This document shows, piece after piece, positions 25,066-35,857 of a DNA stretch of 64,000 nucleotides. Each line of letters opens with the position of its first letter. Within the stretch, counting starts at the first letter, position 1. Source of the DNA: an uncultured Clostridia bacterium (GTDB taxonomy: Bacteria > Bacillota > Clostridia > Peptostreptococcales > Acidaminobacteraceae); assembly GCA_927417275.1 (NCBI GenBank), contig CAKMJV010000008.1:1-64000 (forward strand). Direction: 5' to 3'. The translations under genes were made by a program, and so were the position numbers. The notes beneath the pieces were generated by a model. That model ran no database searches. It had not been told where the DNA came from and saw nothing but the letters and a program-made list of their open reading frames with translations.

Positions 25066-25935
25066 ATGAAAATTCATCAACTTTTTGAACAGAAAAACCC
25101 CGTACTTTCTTTTGAGATTTTTCCGCCAAAGCGAAATGGCGACGTTCAAAGTGTTTATAAAACCATAGATGAACTTGCAAAACTCAGTCCCGATTATATG
25201 AGTGTGACGTATGGTGCTGCGGGTTCAGAGCGCGGCGAGGAAACGGTTAAAATAGCCTCGAGAATTAAAAACGACTATAAGATTGAAGCGCTGGCGCATT
25301 TAACGTGTGTGGGCGCAACAAAACATGAACTTGATCAGTTATTGGCAGACTATGCAAACCATCAAATTGAGAATATATTGGCTTTAAGAGGTGATTATGA
25401 TGCACTTTCAAATCGCGGCATAGGTGATTTCAAATATGCTTCAGATCTCATATCATACATTAAGGCAAAAAATGCATTCGGTATAGGGGCCGCATGTTAT
25501 CCAGAGGGCCATATCGAAGCACGCAGTTTAACAGCAGATTTATTTCAGTTAAAGCATAAAGTGACGCAAGGCGTTGATTTTCTAGTGACGCAATTGTTTT
25601 TTGACAATGAAAAGTACTATGCCTTTCTAAATGAAATGCGTAGTTTAGACATAAATGTGCCAATCACAGTGGGCATCATGCCGGTTCTCAATAGAAAACA
25701 GATTGAAAGAATGGTAGAATTAAGTGGTGCAAACTTACCAGAAAAATTCAAAAAAATCTTAGTGAAATATGAACACCATCCTGAAGCACTTGAAGATGCC
25801 GGTATCGCTTACGCATGTGAACAAATGGTGGATCTATTATCAAATGGCGTGCAAGGCTTACACCTTTATGTCATGAACAAGCCAGAAGTGGCAAAGCGCT
25901 TGGTTAATAGTTTAGGACATATCTTACACACATAA
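25066..25935 (+). CDS. metF: 5,10-methylenetetrahydrofolate reductase
   Basis: It reduces methylene-THF to methyl-THF, the methyl donor for MetH. Start is ATG at 25066 (289 residues) after GAGGAGG. Motifs are SFEIFPPKRNGD at the N terminus (catalytic Glu), SVTYGAAGS, LALRGDYD, and VTQLFFDNEKYYAF for folate and FAD binding. ITVGIMPVL is the usual late strand. It is a short single-domain bacterial form with no regulatory extension. Its position before the MetH genes fits methionine synthesis. Confidence 0.94.
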   Translation: MKIHQLFEQKNPVLSFEIFPPKRNGDVQSVYKTIDELAKLSPDYMSVTYGAAGSERGEETVKIASRIKNDYKIEALAHLTCVGATKHELDQLLADYANHQIENILALRGDYDALSNRGIGDFKYASDLISYIKAKNAFGIGAACYPEGHIEARSLTADLFQLKHKVTQGVDFLVTQLFFDNEKYYAFLNEMRSLDINVPITVGIMPVLNRKQIERMVELSGANLPEKFKKILVKYEHHPEALEDAGIAYACEQMVDLLSNGVQGLHLYVMNKPEVAKRLVNSLGHILHT

Positions 25936-25959
25936 CATCTTGCGGATGAGGAGGCTTAA

Positions 25960-26652
25960 ATGAAAGATGAAATCATGCAGTATGTGTCTTATGATCAGAT
26001 TTTGAGATATCTGCATTATAATGAAACCATCGAAGTTGAAGCATCCATGCATCAATTGATTCAGGAAGCATTAAACGAAGCACTTGCACTTGCGACGTTT
26101 AAAAGTCATTTTCAGCACGAAGTGGTTGAGGTGAAGGAAACACGTGTTACATTGTCAAACAGAACGACTGTTTTTGAATCTAAAGACTTAGCGACATTTG
26201 TTAAGGATGCGCAGAGACTCGTTATGGCAGGCGTTACTTTGGGGCATGCCATTACAAAGCGCATCGAAAATAGAATGCTCATCAAGCCTTCATATGGGAT
26301 TGTATTGGATGCATGTGCTTCTGTTATAGCCGATGCTTACTGTGATTATCTTCAGGATCAAATGATTGAAACGCAAGCATTTGGTGATTACTATATCTCG
26401 CAGCGCTATAGCCCTGGGTATGGTGATTTAAAACTTTCAGAGAATAAAAAAATAGCAGAGATTTTAGCACTTGATAAAAAGTTGGGGATTTTCACAACCG
26501 ATTACGGTCAGTTGTTACCAGAAAAGTCGGTAATTTTTATCTTAGGGCTTTCAGAGAGTCCTTTTAAAACGCAACTAAAAACGTGTGGTGGGTCGTGTGA
26601 GACTTGTCTGTTAAAACACTGTACATATAGGAGGGGACAAAATGGGGTTTAG
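25960..26652 (+). CDS. Stand-alone MetH reactivation-domain protein
   Basis: The 230-residue protein matches the C-terminal AdoMet-binding activation domain of methionine synthase. The key motif is QRYSPGYGDLKL (RxxxGYgD, AdoMet site). FILGLSESPFKTQLKTCGG and a following CETCLLKHC cysteine pair end the protein. In most bacteria this domain is fused to MetH; in Thermotoga and many Clostridia it is separate. It would supply methyl from SAM to reactivate oxidised cob(II)alamin. Its end overlaps the metH start by 11 bases, giving translational coupling and supporting a 1:1 partnership. Confidence 0.88.
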   Translation: MKDEIMQYVSYDQILRYLHYNETIEVEASMHQLIQEALNEALALATFKSHFQHEVVEVKETRVTLSNRTTVFESKDLATFVKDAQRLVMAGVTLGHAITKRIENRMLIKPSYGIVLDACASVIADAYCDYLQDQMIETQAFGDYYISQRYSPGYGDLKLSENKKIAEILALDKKLGIFTTDYGQLLPEKSVIFILGLSESPFKTQLKTCGGSCETCLLKHCTYRRGQNGV

Positions 26653-29047
26653 AGCAGCTTTGGGGGAAAGACCCTTGATTTTTGATGGGGCAATGGGTAC
26701 GGCATTACAAAAAAAAGACCTTAAATTGGGCGAGTTGCCTGAGAAACTATGCATCACTCATCCGAGTGTCGTTACAGATATTCACTTAGCGTATTTAAAT
26801 GCGGGGTCGGATGTGATTTCTGCCAATACGTTTGGAGCAAATGCTTTAAAACTCGGAAGTGATGTGGCATCGGTTATTTCGGCTGCTGTGACTTGCGCGA
26901 AAGAGGCAAGAAACCTTTATTATGCGCAAAATCCAACACATCAACAGAAGTTTATCGCACTTGATGTAGGCCCATTAGGTGTTTTGTTAAGCCCCATGGG
27001 AACCCTTTCGTTTGATGACGCGTATGACTATTTTAAAGAGCAGGCCATCGCCGGTGAAAAAGCAGGATGTGACTTGATTTTACTTGAAACGTTTACCGAT
27101 TTATACGAGGCGAAATGTGCCATATTAGCGTGTAAAGAGCATACGGATTTGCCTGTATTATGTACCATGAGTTTTGAAACTTCTGGCCGTACATTTACAG
27201 GTACGGATGTGGAGACCATGGTTACTGTCCTTGAAGGGCTTGGCCTTGATGCCATCGGTTTTAACTGTGCTTTTGGTGCGCAGGAGATGCTGCCACTGAT
27301 TCGCCAAGCGCTGTCGTTAACACGCTGTCCTATTATGGTTCAGCCGAACGCCGGTCTGCCTAAAGTGATCGATCAGATTACCGTTTATGAGAAAAATCTG
27401 GATGTGTTCTCAGAGATGATGAACCGCTTTGTCGATATGGGGGTTTCCATCCTCGGTGGGTGCTGTGGCACAGAAACAGAACACATCGAATCGATTAAAA
27501 AAGCGGTGGATGAGCGTGCACTGGATGTGTTAAAAATTCAGCAATATGAACCTAAACCGCGCGTTGCATCGTATGCTCAAACTGTAAATTTTGGGGATAA
27601 AACCATTGTCATAGGGGAGCGTATTAATCCGACGGGTAAAAAACGGCTTAAAGAAGCCATTTTGAATCAGGAGAGTGATTATATTTTACGCGAGGCAATT
27701 TTACAGGTTGAGCAAGGCGCTGATGTGCTCGATGTAAATATGGGCGTACCGGGGATTGATGAGCCACGTGTGATGCGAGAGATTATTATGCGGATACAAA
27801 GTGTGTTAAATGTACCACTTCAAATTGATGCATCAAAAGTTGCCTCCATAGAGCAAGGGGTTCGATACTATAACGGCAAGCCGATTATCAATTCGGTTAA
27901 TGGGAAACGGGAATCTCTGGATCAAGTGTTGCCCATAGCAAAAAAATACGGTGCCTGCGTGATCGGTCTTACACTGGATGAAAAGGGCATACCAAGTGAC
28001 GCAGCAGGGCGATTTGAAATCGCAAAACGCATCGTGGATGAGGCTTTAAGCATCGGTATACCGAGGGAAAATATATTTATAGATTGCTTGGCATTAACGG
28101 CAAGTGCGCAACAAGCAGATGTGATCGAAACCATAAAGACCATAGAACGTGTGAAAAAAGAATTACGTGTAGCCACTGTGTTAGGTGTCAGCAATGTTTC
28201 ATTTGGTTTGCCAGCGCGAGAGGGCATCAATCAGGCATTTTTGACTTTGGCACTGCACGCTGGATTGGATGCGCCTATTATCAATCCGGGACATGCGCTT
28301 ATGATGCAATCAATCACTGCTACTGAAGTGCTGTTAAATCGCGATCAAAATTCAAAGCGTTATATTGAAAAGTATGGCAACATCGCAAAACAAGAGATGG
28401 TTATCGACACGAACGAAGAGGCTGTTACAAATTTTGTGTATGCCATTAAAAATGGATTGGTTGAGCAAGCTAAGGTTAGCATTTTAAAGGTGCTTGCAGA
28501 AAAAACGCCCATGGCGATCGTGGATGAAGTGATCATCCCAAGTTTAAATGAAGTTGGACTAAACTATGAAGCAGGTAAACTCTTTTTACCACAGTTGATG
28601 CAATCTGCAGAAGCGGTTCAAGCCGCATTTGAGATTTTAAAAGCGCAACTGCTGGCAACGGGGGAGGCACCGATCAATAGAGGGAAAATCCTTTTGGCTA
28701 CGGTTTATCATGACGTGCATGATATCGGGAAAAATATCGTAAAAGTTGTAATGGAAAATTACGGGTATCAAATTTATGATTTGGGAAAAAATGTCCCTCC
28801 TCAAACGGTACTTGATACATGCCTAAAACACGATGTCAAATTGTTGGGATTAAGTGCGCTGATGACCACAACTGTGGTTTCCATGAAAGAGACGATTATG
28901 CTGTTGAGAGAAAAGTGTCATGACGTGACCATCGTCGTTGGTGGCGCGGTGTTATCACCAGAGATTGCACGTGAAATAGGTGCGGATTTTTATGCAAAAG
29001 ATGCGAGTGAAATGGTGAAAATTGCGACGCGATTTTTTGAAAGTTAG
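26642..29047 (+). CDS. metH: Cobalamin-dependent methionine synthase lacking the reactivation domain
   Basis: It transfers methyl from methyl-THF through cobalamin to homocysteine. The 801-residue protein has a homocysteine domain (about 1-290; FDGAMGTAL and zinc-ligand motif GGCCGTETEHI). A pterin-binding domain (about 315-580; IGERINPTGKKRLKEAI, NSVNGKRE) follows. A B12 cap and Rossmann domain (about 600-801) has DVHDIGKNIV, whose His is the lower cobalt ligand. It stops after the B12 domain: the activation domain is the preceding gene. SAM riboswitch control is expected from context. Confidence 0.95.
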   Translation: MGFRAALGERPLIFDGAMGTALQKKDLKLGELPEKLCITHPSVVTDIHLAYLNAGSDVISANTFGANALKLGSDVASVISAAVTCAKEARNLYYAQNPTHQQKFIALDVGPLGVLLSPMGTLSFDDAYDYFKEQAIAGEKAGCDLILLETFTDLYEAKCAILACKEHTDLPVLCTMSFETSGRTFTGTDVETMVTVLEGLGLDAIGFNCAFGAQEMLPLIRQALSLTRCPIMVQPNAGLPKVIDQITVYEKNLDVFSEMMNRFVDMGVSILGGCCGTETEHIESIKKAVDERALDVLKIQQYEPKPRVASYAQTVNFGDKTIVIGERINPTGKKRLKEAILNQESDYILREAILQVEQGADVLDVNMGVPGIDEPRVMREIIMRIQSVLNVPLQIDASKVASIEQGVRYYNGKPIINSVNGKRESLDQVLPIAKKYGACVIGLTLDEKGIPSDAAGRFEIAKRIVDEALSIGIPRENIFIDCLALTASAQQADVIETIKTIERVKKELRVATVLGVSNVSFGLPAREGINQAFLTLALHAGLDAPIINPGHALMMQSITATEVLLNRDQNSKRYIEKYGNIAKQEMVIDTNEEAVTNFVYAIKNGLVEQAKVSILKVLAEKTPMAIVDEVIIPSLNEVGLNYEAGKLFLPQLMQSAEAVQAAFEILKAQLLATGEAPINRGKILLATVYHDVHDIGKNIVKVVMENYGYQIYDLGKNVPPQTVLDTCLKHDVKLLGLSALMTTTVVSMKETIMLLREKCHDVTIVVGGAVLSPEIAREIGADFYAKDASEMVKIATRFFES

Positions 29048-29146
29048 GATTGCGTTAGAATGCGTTTAGAATACGCAAGATTCCTTGATTTCAGTCTAAA
29101 AAACCCGTATGATAAGGGTAGAATAATTGAAGGTTAGGAGGCGCAT

Positions 29147-29437
29147 ATGAAGAAGTTATGTAAGATTGAAAAAGAAGGGAAAGTGTCCGGTGTCTGTGCA
29201 GGTTTGGCGAGATATTTTAACATAGATGTTACCGTGATACGCCTACTTTGGTTAATGGCGGTTGTGTTTGGAGTTGGATCACCTGTTTTGGTTTATATCA
29301 TTATGGCGATCGTTTTGCCAAACTATAATCCAAATGATGCGGATTATATCGCATACGATGAAGATGAAATCTATACAGCTGAAGAAGTAGAAGAAGTAGA
29401 AGAAGATCCGTACTACACTGAAGACAGATACAAATAA
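29147..29437 (+). CDS. PspC domain membrane protein
   Basis: This small protein of 96 residues has the PspC domain: KVSGVCAGLARYFNID, then a hydrophobic helix pair (about 30-62) ending VLPNY. The C-terminal third is very acidic (EEVEEVEEDPYY). PspC proteins sense membrane or envelope stress; in Firmicutes these small versions are often of unknown role. No other phage-shock gene is near. The gene stands alone between metH and ruvA, and a terminator follows. Confidence 0.85.
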   Translation: MKKLCKIEKEGKVSGVCAGLARYFNIDVTVIRLLWLMAVVFGVGSPVLVYIIMAIVLPNYNPNDADYIAYDEDEIYTAEEVEEVEEDPYYTEDRYK

Positions 29438-29464
29438 TTTTACCGAAGACTTAGTTTTCAAATG

Positions 29465-29490
29465 ACGCACCTATTTTAGGTGCGTTTTTT
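29465..29490 (+). terminator. Terminator after the PspC gene
   Basis: ACGCACCT / AGGTGCGT forms a perfect eight-bp stem with an ATTTT loop, followed by six T residues. Confidence 0.92.
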
Positions 29491-29540
29491 CACGTTTTGG
29501 GGTATAATAGTTAAATGGAAGCAACTACTTTGGAGGCATT

Positions 29541-30134
29541 ATGATAGATTTTATTAAAGGCAAATTGGTGCACAGTCATGGTGATTACATCGTCGTAGAA
29601 AACCAAGGCATGGGCTATCGCATACACACTTCGATCGGTTCGGCAGCAGATTTTTCTGCACCCGGCGAAGAGGTCATCGTTTTTACAGAGATGATCGTTC
29701 GTGAAGATGCCATATCACTGGTTGGATTTTCTTCTAGAGAAGAACTGGGCATGTTTCAATTGCTTACTTCAGTAAGTGGCATTGGAACAAAAGTGGGAAT
29801 TGGGATTTTGTCATCGATGTCCTATGGCGCACTAGCGGGGATTATCGCATCAAATGACATTAAGACACTAACGACAGCGCAGGGCGTTGGAAAAAAAACA
29901 GCAGAACGCATTGTGCTTGAACTTAAAGATAAAGTTTCAACTTATTTTTCAACACATGCCATAGAACCGCATGTTCACATCGTCGAAAGCGGGGCACAAA
30001 AAGATGCTTTAGAGGCACTTTTATCCTTAGGCTATACCCGTGGTGAAGCACAAGGTGTCTTGAAGCAAATTGATGTTGAAAATCTGACGGTTGAAGGGAT
30101 TATAAAAACAGCACTAAAGAAACTAATGCTTTGA
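29541..30134 (+). CDS. ruvA: Holliday junction branch migration protein RuvA
   Basis: RuvA binds four-way DNA junctions as a tetramer and loads RuvB. The 197-residue protein has the N-terminal OB domain (MIDFIKGKLV), two helix-hairpin-helix motifs (LLTSVSGIGTKVGIGILS and LTTAQGVGKKTAERIVLEL) and a C-terminal RuvB-contact domain (DALEALLSLGYTRGEAQ). A TATAAT box at 29503-29508 lies 33 bases before the ATG. It begins a long conserved operon and is 12 bases from ruvB. Confidence 0.96.
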   Translation: MIDFIKGKLVHSHGDYIVVENQGMGYRIHTSIGSAADFSAPGEEVIVFTEMIVREDAISLVGFSSREELGMFQLLTSVSGIGTKVGIGILSSMSYGALAGIIASNDIKTLTTAQGVGKKTAERIVLELKDKVSTYFSTHAIEPHVHIVESGAQKDALEALLSLGYTRGEAQGVLKQIDVENLTVEGIIKTALKKLML

Positions 30135-30146
30135 TAGGGAGGATAC

Positions 30147-31199
30147 ATGGAACGTTTTGTTACCCCAAAACTTACAGATGAAGACCATATAAACGAACAT
30201 GGCATCAGACCCAGATTAATCAGTGAATATGTGGGTCAAGAAAAGACAAAAGAAAAACTAAATATTTTTATGAAAGCCGCTAAAATGCGTGGAGAATCAC
30301 TTGATCACGTGTTGTTATATGGACCACCTGGACTTGGAAAAACAACTTTGTCTCATATTATAGCCGAAGAAATGCATGTGGATATTAAAATCACTTCGGG
30401 TCCAGCGATAGAAAGACCAGGCGACTTAGCCGCTATCTTGACGAGTTTAAAAGAACAAGATGTTCTATTTATAGATGAAATACACCGATTGAGCAGACAA
30501 GTGGAAGAGGTTTTGTATCCTGCCATGGAGGATTATGCCATCGATATCGTTATCGGAAAAGGACCAGGTGCACGTTCCGTTCGACTCGATTTACCAAAAT
30601 TCACATTGGTAGGGGCAACCACGCGTGCAGGCCAGTTAACAGCGCCGTTAAGAGATCGTTTTGGCGTGGTTTGTAAGTTGGATTTGTATAGTATAGAGGA
30701 ATTGTCTGATATTATTAGACGTTCGTCTGTGGTTTTGTCTGTGCCCATGGACGATGAAGCCGTGGTCGAGATGGCCATGAGAAGTCGAGGCACACCAAGA
30801 ATCGTGAATCGTCTACTCAAACGCGTAAGAGATTACGCCATGGTTAAAGCAGATGGATTTGTGACAAAAGAAATCGCTAAAAATGCATTAGACCTATTAG
30901 AAATAGATGCCTTGGGACTTGATGCAGTGGACAGAAAACTACTCACTTGTATCGTAGAAAATTTTGATGGTGGTCCGGTGGGGCTCGAAACGCTTGCAGC
31001 CTCAACAGGGGAAGAAGCAATGACCATTGAAGATGTGTATGAACCGTATCTGATGCAGATTGGTTTTATTAACAGAACACCTCGTGGTCGTATGATTACC
31101 AACAAAGGCCGCGTTCATTTAGGCTATGAAATCGTGTTGCGCGCAGAGCAGATGTATTTTGAAGATTTAACTTCAAATGAGGAAGGGGCGTCATCTTGA
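30147..31199 (+). CDS. ruvB: Holliday junction DNA helicase RuvB
   Basis: RuvB is the AAA+ hexameric motor for branch migration. The 350-residue protein shows [12 protein letters not shown], Walker [12 protein letters not shown], Walker [11 protein letters not shown], sensor 1 VGATTRAG, the arginine finger in LRDRFG, and a C-terminal winged helix ending RTPRGRMIT. Length and motifs are standard. Its TGA overlaps the next ATG by one base (TGATG), coupling it to the SpoIID-domain gene. Confidence 0.97.
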   Translation: MERFVTPKLTDEDHINEHGIRPRLISEYVGQEKTKEKLNIFMKAAKMRGESLDHVLLYGPPGLGKTTLSHIIAEEMHVDIKITSGPAIERPGDLAAILTSLKEQDVLFIDEIHRLSRQVEEVLYPAMEDYAIDIVIGKGPGARSVRLDLPKFTLVGATTRAGQLTAPLRDRFGVVCKLDLYSIEELSDIIRRSSVVLSVPMDDEAVVEMAMRSRGTPRIVNRLLKRVRDYAMVKADGFVTKEIAKNALDLLEIDALGLDAVDRKLLTCIVENFDGGPVGLETLAASTGEEAMTIEDVYEPYLMQIGFINRTPRGRMITNKGRVHLGYEIVLRAEQMYFEDLTSNEEGASS

Positions 31200-32920
31200 T
31201 GGTTATAGAATCAATTCAGTCAAAAGTAGCGTGGGTATTTATCATAATCATACTATTAATGGGTTCAATGTCGATTACATTTTCTGCCAGTGAATCACAA
31301 GTCGATGTTGGGTTGATTTTTGGTGCAAATATTGATACACCCATAGACATATCCAGTGATCAAGGCTTTTTATTTGGATCAGATCAAGCCAGTGGTTTTG
31401 AAACGCTAATCGATTTAAGCAGTTATAAAGCATTAACCCTATATAAAGACGGTTTTTATAACGCAGAACTCGTCACTGTAAATGCCCCTTATTATTCAAG
31501 TGGCAAAGTAAAGATGGGTTATCATCTTCAGTTAGGAGAAGCGAGGACAAACTATTTAGAAGCCATAACGTTTCTCACTCAGATTAGAACGAGCCATCCA
31601 GAAGCTTACCTTATGCTCGATCAAGGTTGGCGCGTGTTTTACGGTGCGTATCTTAATGAAGCAGAAGCGCAGAATGCTTTAGGGCAAGTTGCAGCCACTT
31701 TAAATCAAATAAATGTCACTGTTGCGCCGCCAGTAAAGGGCAGCGTAATCGTGATGCATCAAGATCAAATTTTGTTTGCATATAATAGTTTAGAACGTGA
31801 TTATGCGTTTAAAACATCCGTTTTTGAACTAAATGGCATAAAGTATAGAAACATGTGTATCGTCAAGCGTTCAATTGGCAGTGACTTAACGGTGATAAAC
31901 CGCGTGACCATGAGTGAGTACCTTTATGGCGTCGTACCCAAGGAAATGAGTGGCGAATGGCCGATAGAGGCACTAAAAGCACAAGCGATAGCTGCTAAAA
32001 ACTATGTTTTAAGCGCACCACGTAAGTTTGAATATGGTTTTGACGTATGCAGTACGATAAAAAGCCAGGTCTATGGCGGATATTCTGCCGAGAAACCGAG
32101 GAGCAATCAAGCTGTGGATGAGACCAAAGGCCTGGTTTTAACGCATGATGGTAATATAGTCCCCTTATATTATCATTCAAGCAGCGGTGGAGTGACAGAT
32201 GCATCTGAAAATGTGTGGTCAAGCGCATTGCCATATATTAAAAGCACGCTAGATCCCTATTCATTAGGTGCGCCTAATGCGGATTGGACGCTATCACTGT
32301 CTCGTTTGGATATAGAAGTAAAATTAATCGTTGCAGGCTATAATGTGGGTGCGCTTAGAAGCATACAAATTTTGGAACGTGCACCAAGTGGTCGCGTGAC
32401 TCAAATGGCGTTTATAGGATCAAATGGCACAGCGAGGTTGGAGAAGGATAAAGTAAGAGCAATATTAGGGAGTACGGTGCTCAAAAGCATGCTTTTTAGT
32501 TTTGAACCAACAACCGTTCAAATGCAAACACCTGTGCAAACCACAGCGTTATCTAATCAAAACATTGAACCTGTTTTTGTACGATCAAATGAGGGGATTT
32601 TCAGTAAGTTGATCGGATCAAACCGAGTTTCTATAGAAGGCAAGTCAGGTGTGGTGACAAAAGTAATAGATATCAATGCATTAAGAAATGCCAAAGATAT
32701 TTATCAATCAAATCACACACAAAAAGGTTACGATATCTACGCATTTAAAAGTACAGAAGCATTTGACATCAATGGTTCAAATGTGGTATTTTATGGACAC
32801 GGGTACGGCCATGGGCTTGGCATGAGCCAATGGGGTGCTAAAAAAATGGCAGACGAGGGTATGACTTTTGTAGAAATACTGAAGCATTACTATGCAGACA
32901 CACAGTTGTCATCTTATTAA
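31199..32920 (+). CDS. SpoIID/LytB domain protein (lytic transglycosylase-like)
   Basis: This protein of about 573 residues has an N-terminal signal anchor (about 8-30), then a region with a SPOR-like segment (about 110-180), then the SpoIID domain. Motifs are [20 protein letters not shown] (catalytic Glu region), AIAAKNYVL, and [17 protein letters not shown]. The C terminus has [15 protein letters not shown], also diagnostic. SpoIID cleaves denuded glycan strands during engulfment; family members in the ruv-queA interval are common in Clostridia. Start is ATG at 31199, overlapping ruvB, with GGAAGGGG upstream. Whether this organism sporulates cannot be told. Confidence 0.9.
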   Translation: MVIESIQSKVAWVFIIIILLMGSMSITFSASESQVDVGLIFGANIDTPIDISSDQGFLFGSDQASGFETLIDLSSYKALTLYKDGFYNAELVTVNAPYYSSGKVKMGYHLQLGEARTNYLEAITFLTQIRTSHPEAYLMLDQGWRVFYGAYLNEAEAQNALGQVAATLNQINVTVAPPVKGSVIVMHQDQILFAYNSLERDYAFKTSVFELNGIKYRNMCIVKRSIGSDLTVINRVTMSEYLYGVVPKEMSGEWPIEALKAQAIAAKNYVLSAPRKFEYGFDVCSTIKSQVYGGYSAEKPRSNQAVDETKGLVLTHDGNIVPLYYHSSSGGVTDASENVWSSALPYIKSTLDPYSLGAPNADWTLSLSRLDIEVKLIVAGYNVGALRSIQILERAPSGRVTQMAFIGSNGTARLEKDKVRAILGSTVLKSMLFSFEPTTVQMQTPVQTTALSNQNIEPVFVRSNEGIFSKLIGSNRVSIEGKSGVVTKVIDINALRNAKDIYQSNHTQKGYDIYAFKSTEAFDINGSNVVFYGHGYGHGLGMSQWGAKKMADEGMTFVEILKHYYADTQLSSY

Positions 32921-32936
32921 ATTTGAAAGGGTTAAC

Positions 32937-33959
32937 ATGAAAACAAGTGATTTTTATTTTGATTTACCAGAGTCTCTTATTGCGCAAACGCCGCTATCCG
33001 ATCGAACGCGTTCAAGATTGATGCACATCGATCGCCGTTCAAAAGCGATTACGCATGAGAGATTTTATGATGTCATAGAACATTTGGTTGAAGGCGATTG
33101 TTTGGTGCTCAACAACACGAAGGTTATACCTGCGCGGTTATTTGGGAGCAAAGAAACCGGTGCGATGGTAGAATTTTTACTTCTAAAGCGTATCAGTTTA
33201 ACGCGATGGGAAACGTTAGTTAAACCAGGAAAAAAGGCGAAAATTGGCACGCGATTTACCTTTGGAGATGGCCAACTTGCCTGTGACATCATCGATATCG
33301 GGGAAGAAGGCACGCGCATTATAGAATTTATATACGAAGGGGTATTTGAACATATTTTAGATGTTTTGGGTACAATGCCTCTGCCGCCTTATATAACTGA
33401 AAAATTAGAAGATCAGACGCGTTATAATACCGTGTATGCCAAACACGATGGGTCTTCTGCCGCACCAACTGCAGGACTCCATTTTACAAATGAACTATTA
33501 AAAAGTGCACAAGATAAAGGGGTAAAAATAGCCTATTTGACATTACATGTTGGACTTGGAACCTTTAGACCTGTAAAAGTGGACGATGTAACGTCTCATA
33601 AAATGCATTCAGAGTTTTATATGCTCGATGAAGAAAATGCGCAAATCATTAATGAAGCAAAAGAAGCAGGAGGTCGTATTATATCAGTGGGTACGACATC
33701 GACACGCACGCTTGAAACCATAGCAGATGCAACAGGTACCGTAAAAGCTCAAAATGGCTGGACGGACATATTTATCTACCCAGGCTATACCTTTAAAGTG
33801 GTAGATGGTTTAATTACAAATTTTCACTTACCAGAATCTACATTAATCATGTTGGTAAGTGCTTTTTTAGATAAGCAACTGGTTTTAGAGGCTTATCAAC
33901 TTGCAGTTGCTGAGCAATACCGTTTTTTTAGTTTTGGCGATGCAATGCTAATTATTTAA
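32937..33959 (+). CDS. queA: S-adenosylmethionine:tRNA ribosyltransferase-isomerase QueA
   Basis: QueA adds the cyclopentenediol precursor from SAM to preQ1 in tRNA during queuosine synthesis. Start is ATG at 32937 (340 residues) after GAAAGG; an upstream in-frame ATG lies within the previous gene. Diagnostic motifs are [56 protein letters not shown] and [10 protein letters not shown]. It is complete and lies 20 bases before tgt, the enzyme of the preceding step. Confidence 0.96.
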   Translation: MKTSDFYFDLPESLIAQTPLSDRTRSRLMHIDRRSKAITHERFYDVIEHLVEGDCLVLNNTKVIPARLFGSKETGAMVEFLLLKRISLTRWETLVKPGKKAKIGTRFTFGDGQLACDIIDIGEEGTRIIEFIYEGVFEHILDVLGTMPLPPYITEKLEDQTRYNTVYAKHDGSSAAPTAGLHFTNELLKSAQDKGVKIAYLTLHVGLGTFRPVKVDDVTSHKMHSEFYMLDEENAQIINEAKEAGGRIISVGTTSTRTLETIADATGTVKAQNGWTDIFIYPGYTFKVVDGLITNFHLPESTLIMLVSAFLDKQLVLEAYQLAVAEQYRFFSFGDAMLII

Positions 33960-33967
33960 GTTCTTGA

Positions 33968-35126
<1,159 letters not shown>

Positions 35127-35178
35127 AGTATTTAAGTAATGCGATCAAGGCGAATACAATTGTAAAAGGAGATTAAGT

Positions 35179-35490
35179 ATGGGTAACGGTACTATAGGTT
35201 TAATACTTTATATGGGTTTTTTCTTCGGATTAATGTATTTTTTAATCATTAGACCTCAAAAGAAGAAAACAAAGCAATTAAGCGAGTTGAGAAGCAGTGT
35301 GCGCGTTGGTGATGAAATCGTTACGATAGGCGGCATCCTCGGTAAAGTAACAAAAGTAAGAGAAGATGATTTTACCATCGAAGTAGGTAGCGCTAAAACG
35401 AAATTAACCTTTAAGAAGTGGGCGATTTCTACGATTGAAAAAGCGACGACGAAAGTTGATGATGCAGAAGAAGTTGAAATTATCGAGTAA
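35179..35490 (+). CDS. yajC: Preprotein translocase subunit YajC
   Basis: This small protein of 103 residues has one N-terminal membrane helix (about 6-24) ending FLIIRPQKKKTKQ, the family hallmark. A short cytoplasmic domain with GDEIVTIGGILGKVTKV follows. YajC associates with SecDF and SecYEG. secD and secF lie 2.3 kb downstream, separated by the SCIFF locus and a carbonic anhydrase-like gene, the common clostridial arrangement. A terminator follows it. Confidence 0.95.
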   Translation: MGNGTIGLILYMGFFFGLMYFLIIRPQKKKTKQLSELRSSVRVGDEIVTIGGILGKVTKVREDDFTIEVGSAKTKLTFKKWAISTIEKATTKVDDAEEVEIIE

Positions 35491-35510
35491 AAGTAAATTT
35501 TGTAGATTTA

Positions 35511-35543
35511 AAACGGCAGTGCGTTTTGACACTGTCGTTTTTT
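35511..35543 (+). terminator. Terminator between yajC and SCIFF
   Basis: The 11-bp stem AAACGGCAGTG / CACTGTCGTTT (one G-T pair) is followed by TTT TTT. It separates yajC from the SCIFF unit. Confidence 0.88.
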
Positions 35544-35580
35544 ATATGCAGAATAAATGCTTTTCTTAAGGCTTAAACCA

Positions 35581-35589
35581 TGTTATAAT
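35581..35589 (+). promoter_or_regulatory. Extended -10 promoter for SCIFF
   Basis: TGTTATAAT is a perfect extended -10 located 50 bases before the SCIFF ATG and after the yajC terminator. The -35 region (TTTTCT) is weak. Confidence 0.6.
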
Positions 35590-35638
35590 ATCTTGTATTT
35601 TGTAAAAAGGGAACTTAAAATTTTGGGAGGTTATTCAT

Positions 35639-35779
35639 ATGAAACACATAAAAACATTAAACACAGGTACGTTAAAAAGTTCAGCAGTTCACGGTGGTTG
35701 TGGCGAATGTCAAACATCATGCCAATCTGCATGCAAGACATCTTGTACAGTAGGCAATCAAGAATGTGAAAAAAAGTAA
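35639..35779 (+). CDS. scfA: SCIFF ranthipeptide precursor (six cysteines in forty-five residues)
   Basis: This 46-residue peptide begins MKHIKTLNTGTLKSS and has six cysteines in its C-terminal half, spaced as C-x2-C-x3-C-x3-C-x3-C-x6-C. This is the SCIFF family, nearly universal in Clostridia. The maturase in the next gene forms thioether bonds between Cys and neighbouring residues. GGGAGG lies eight bases before ATG. The biological role of mature SCIFF is still unclear; quorum-type signalling has been proposed for relatives. The symbol scfA is used loosely for the family. Confidence 0.95.
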   Translation: MKHIKTLNTGTLKSSAVHGGCGECQTSCQSACKTSCTVGNQECEKK

Positions 35780-35807
35780 GGCTGAGATTTAAATAGAGAA
35801 TAAATTA

Positions 35808-35833
35808 AGAGCAGCTTACGGCTGCTTTTCTTC
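35808..35833 (+). terminator. Hairpin between SCIFF and its maturase
   Basis: AGCAGC / GCTGCT with loop TTACG is flanked by AAG and a T-rich tail (TTTTCTTCTT). It looks like a leaky terminator that would give more precursor mRNA than maturase mRNA. Confidence 0.65.
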
Positions 35834-35857
35834 TTGCATTTTGATTAGGAGGTTCCA

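Noticed and set aside
29049..29077. Inverted TTGCGT/ACGCAA repeat after metH as a terminator
   Set aside because: The loop is long and no T run follows; it is too weak to call.
35557..35769. A 70-codon frame overlapping the SCIFF region
   Set aside because: It is out of frame with the clear SCIFF peptide at 35639-35779, which has the ribosome site and six-cysteine pattern.
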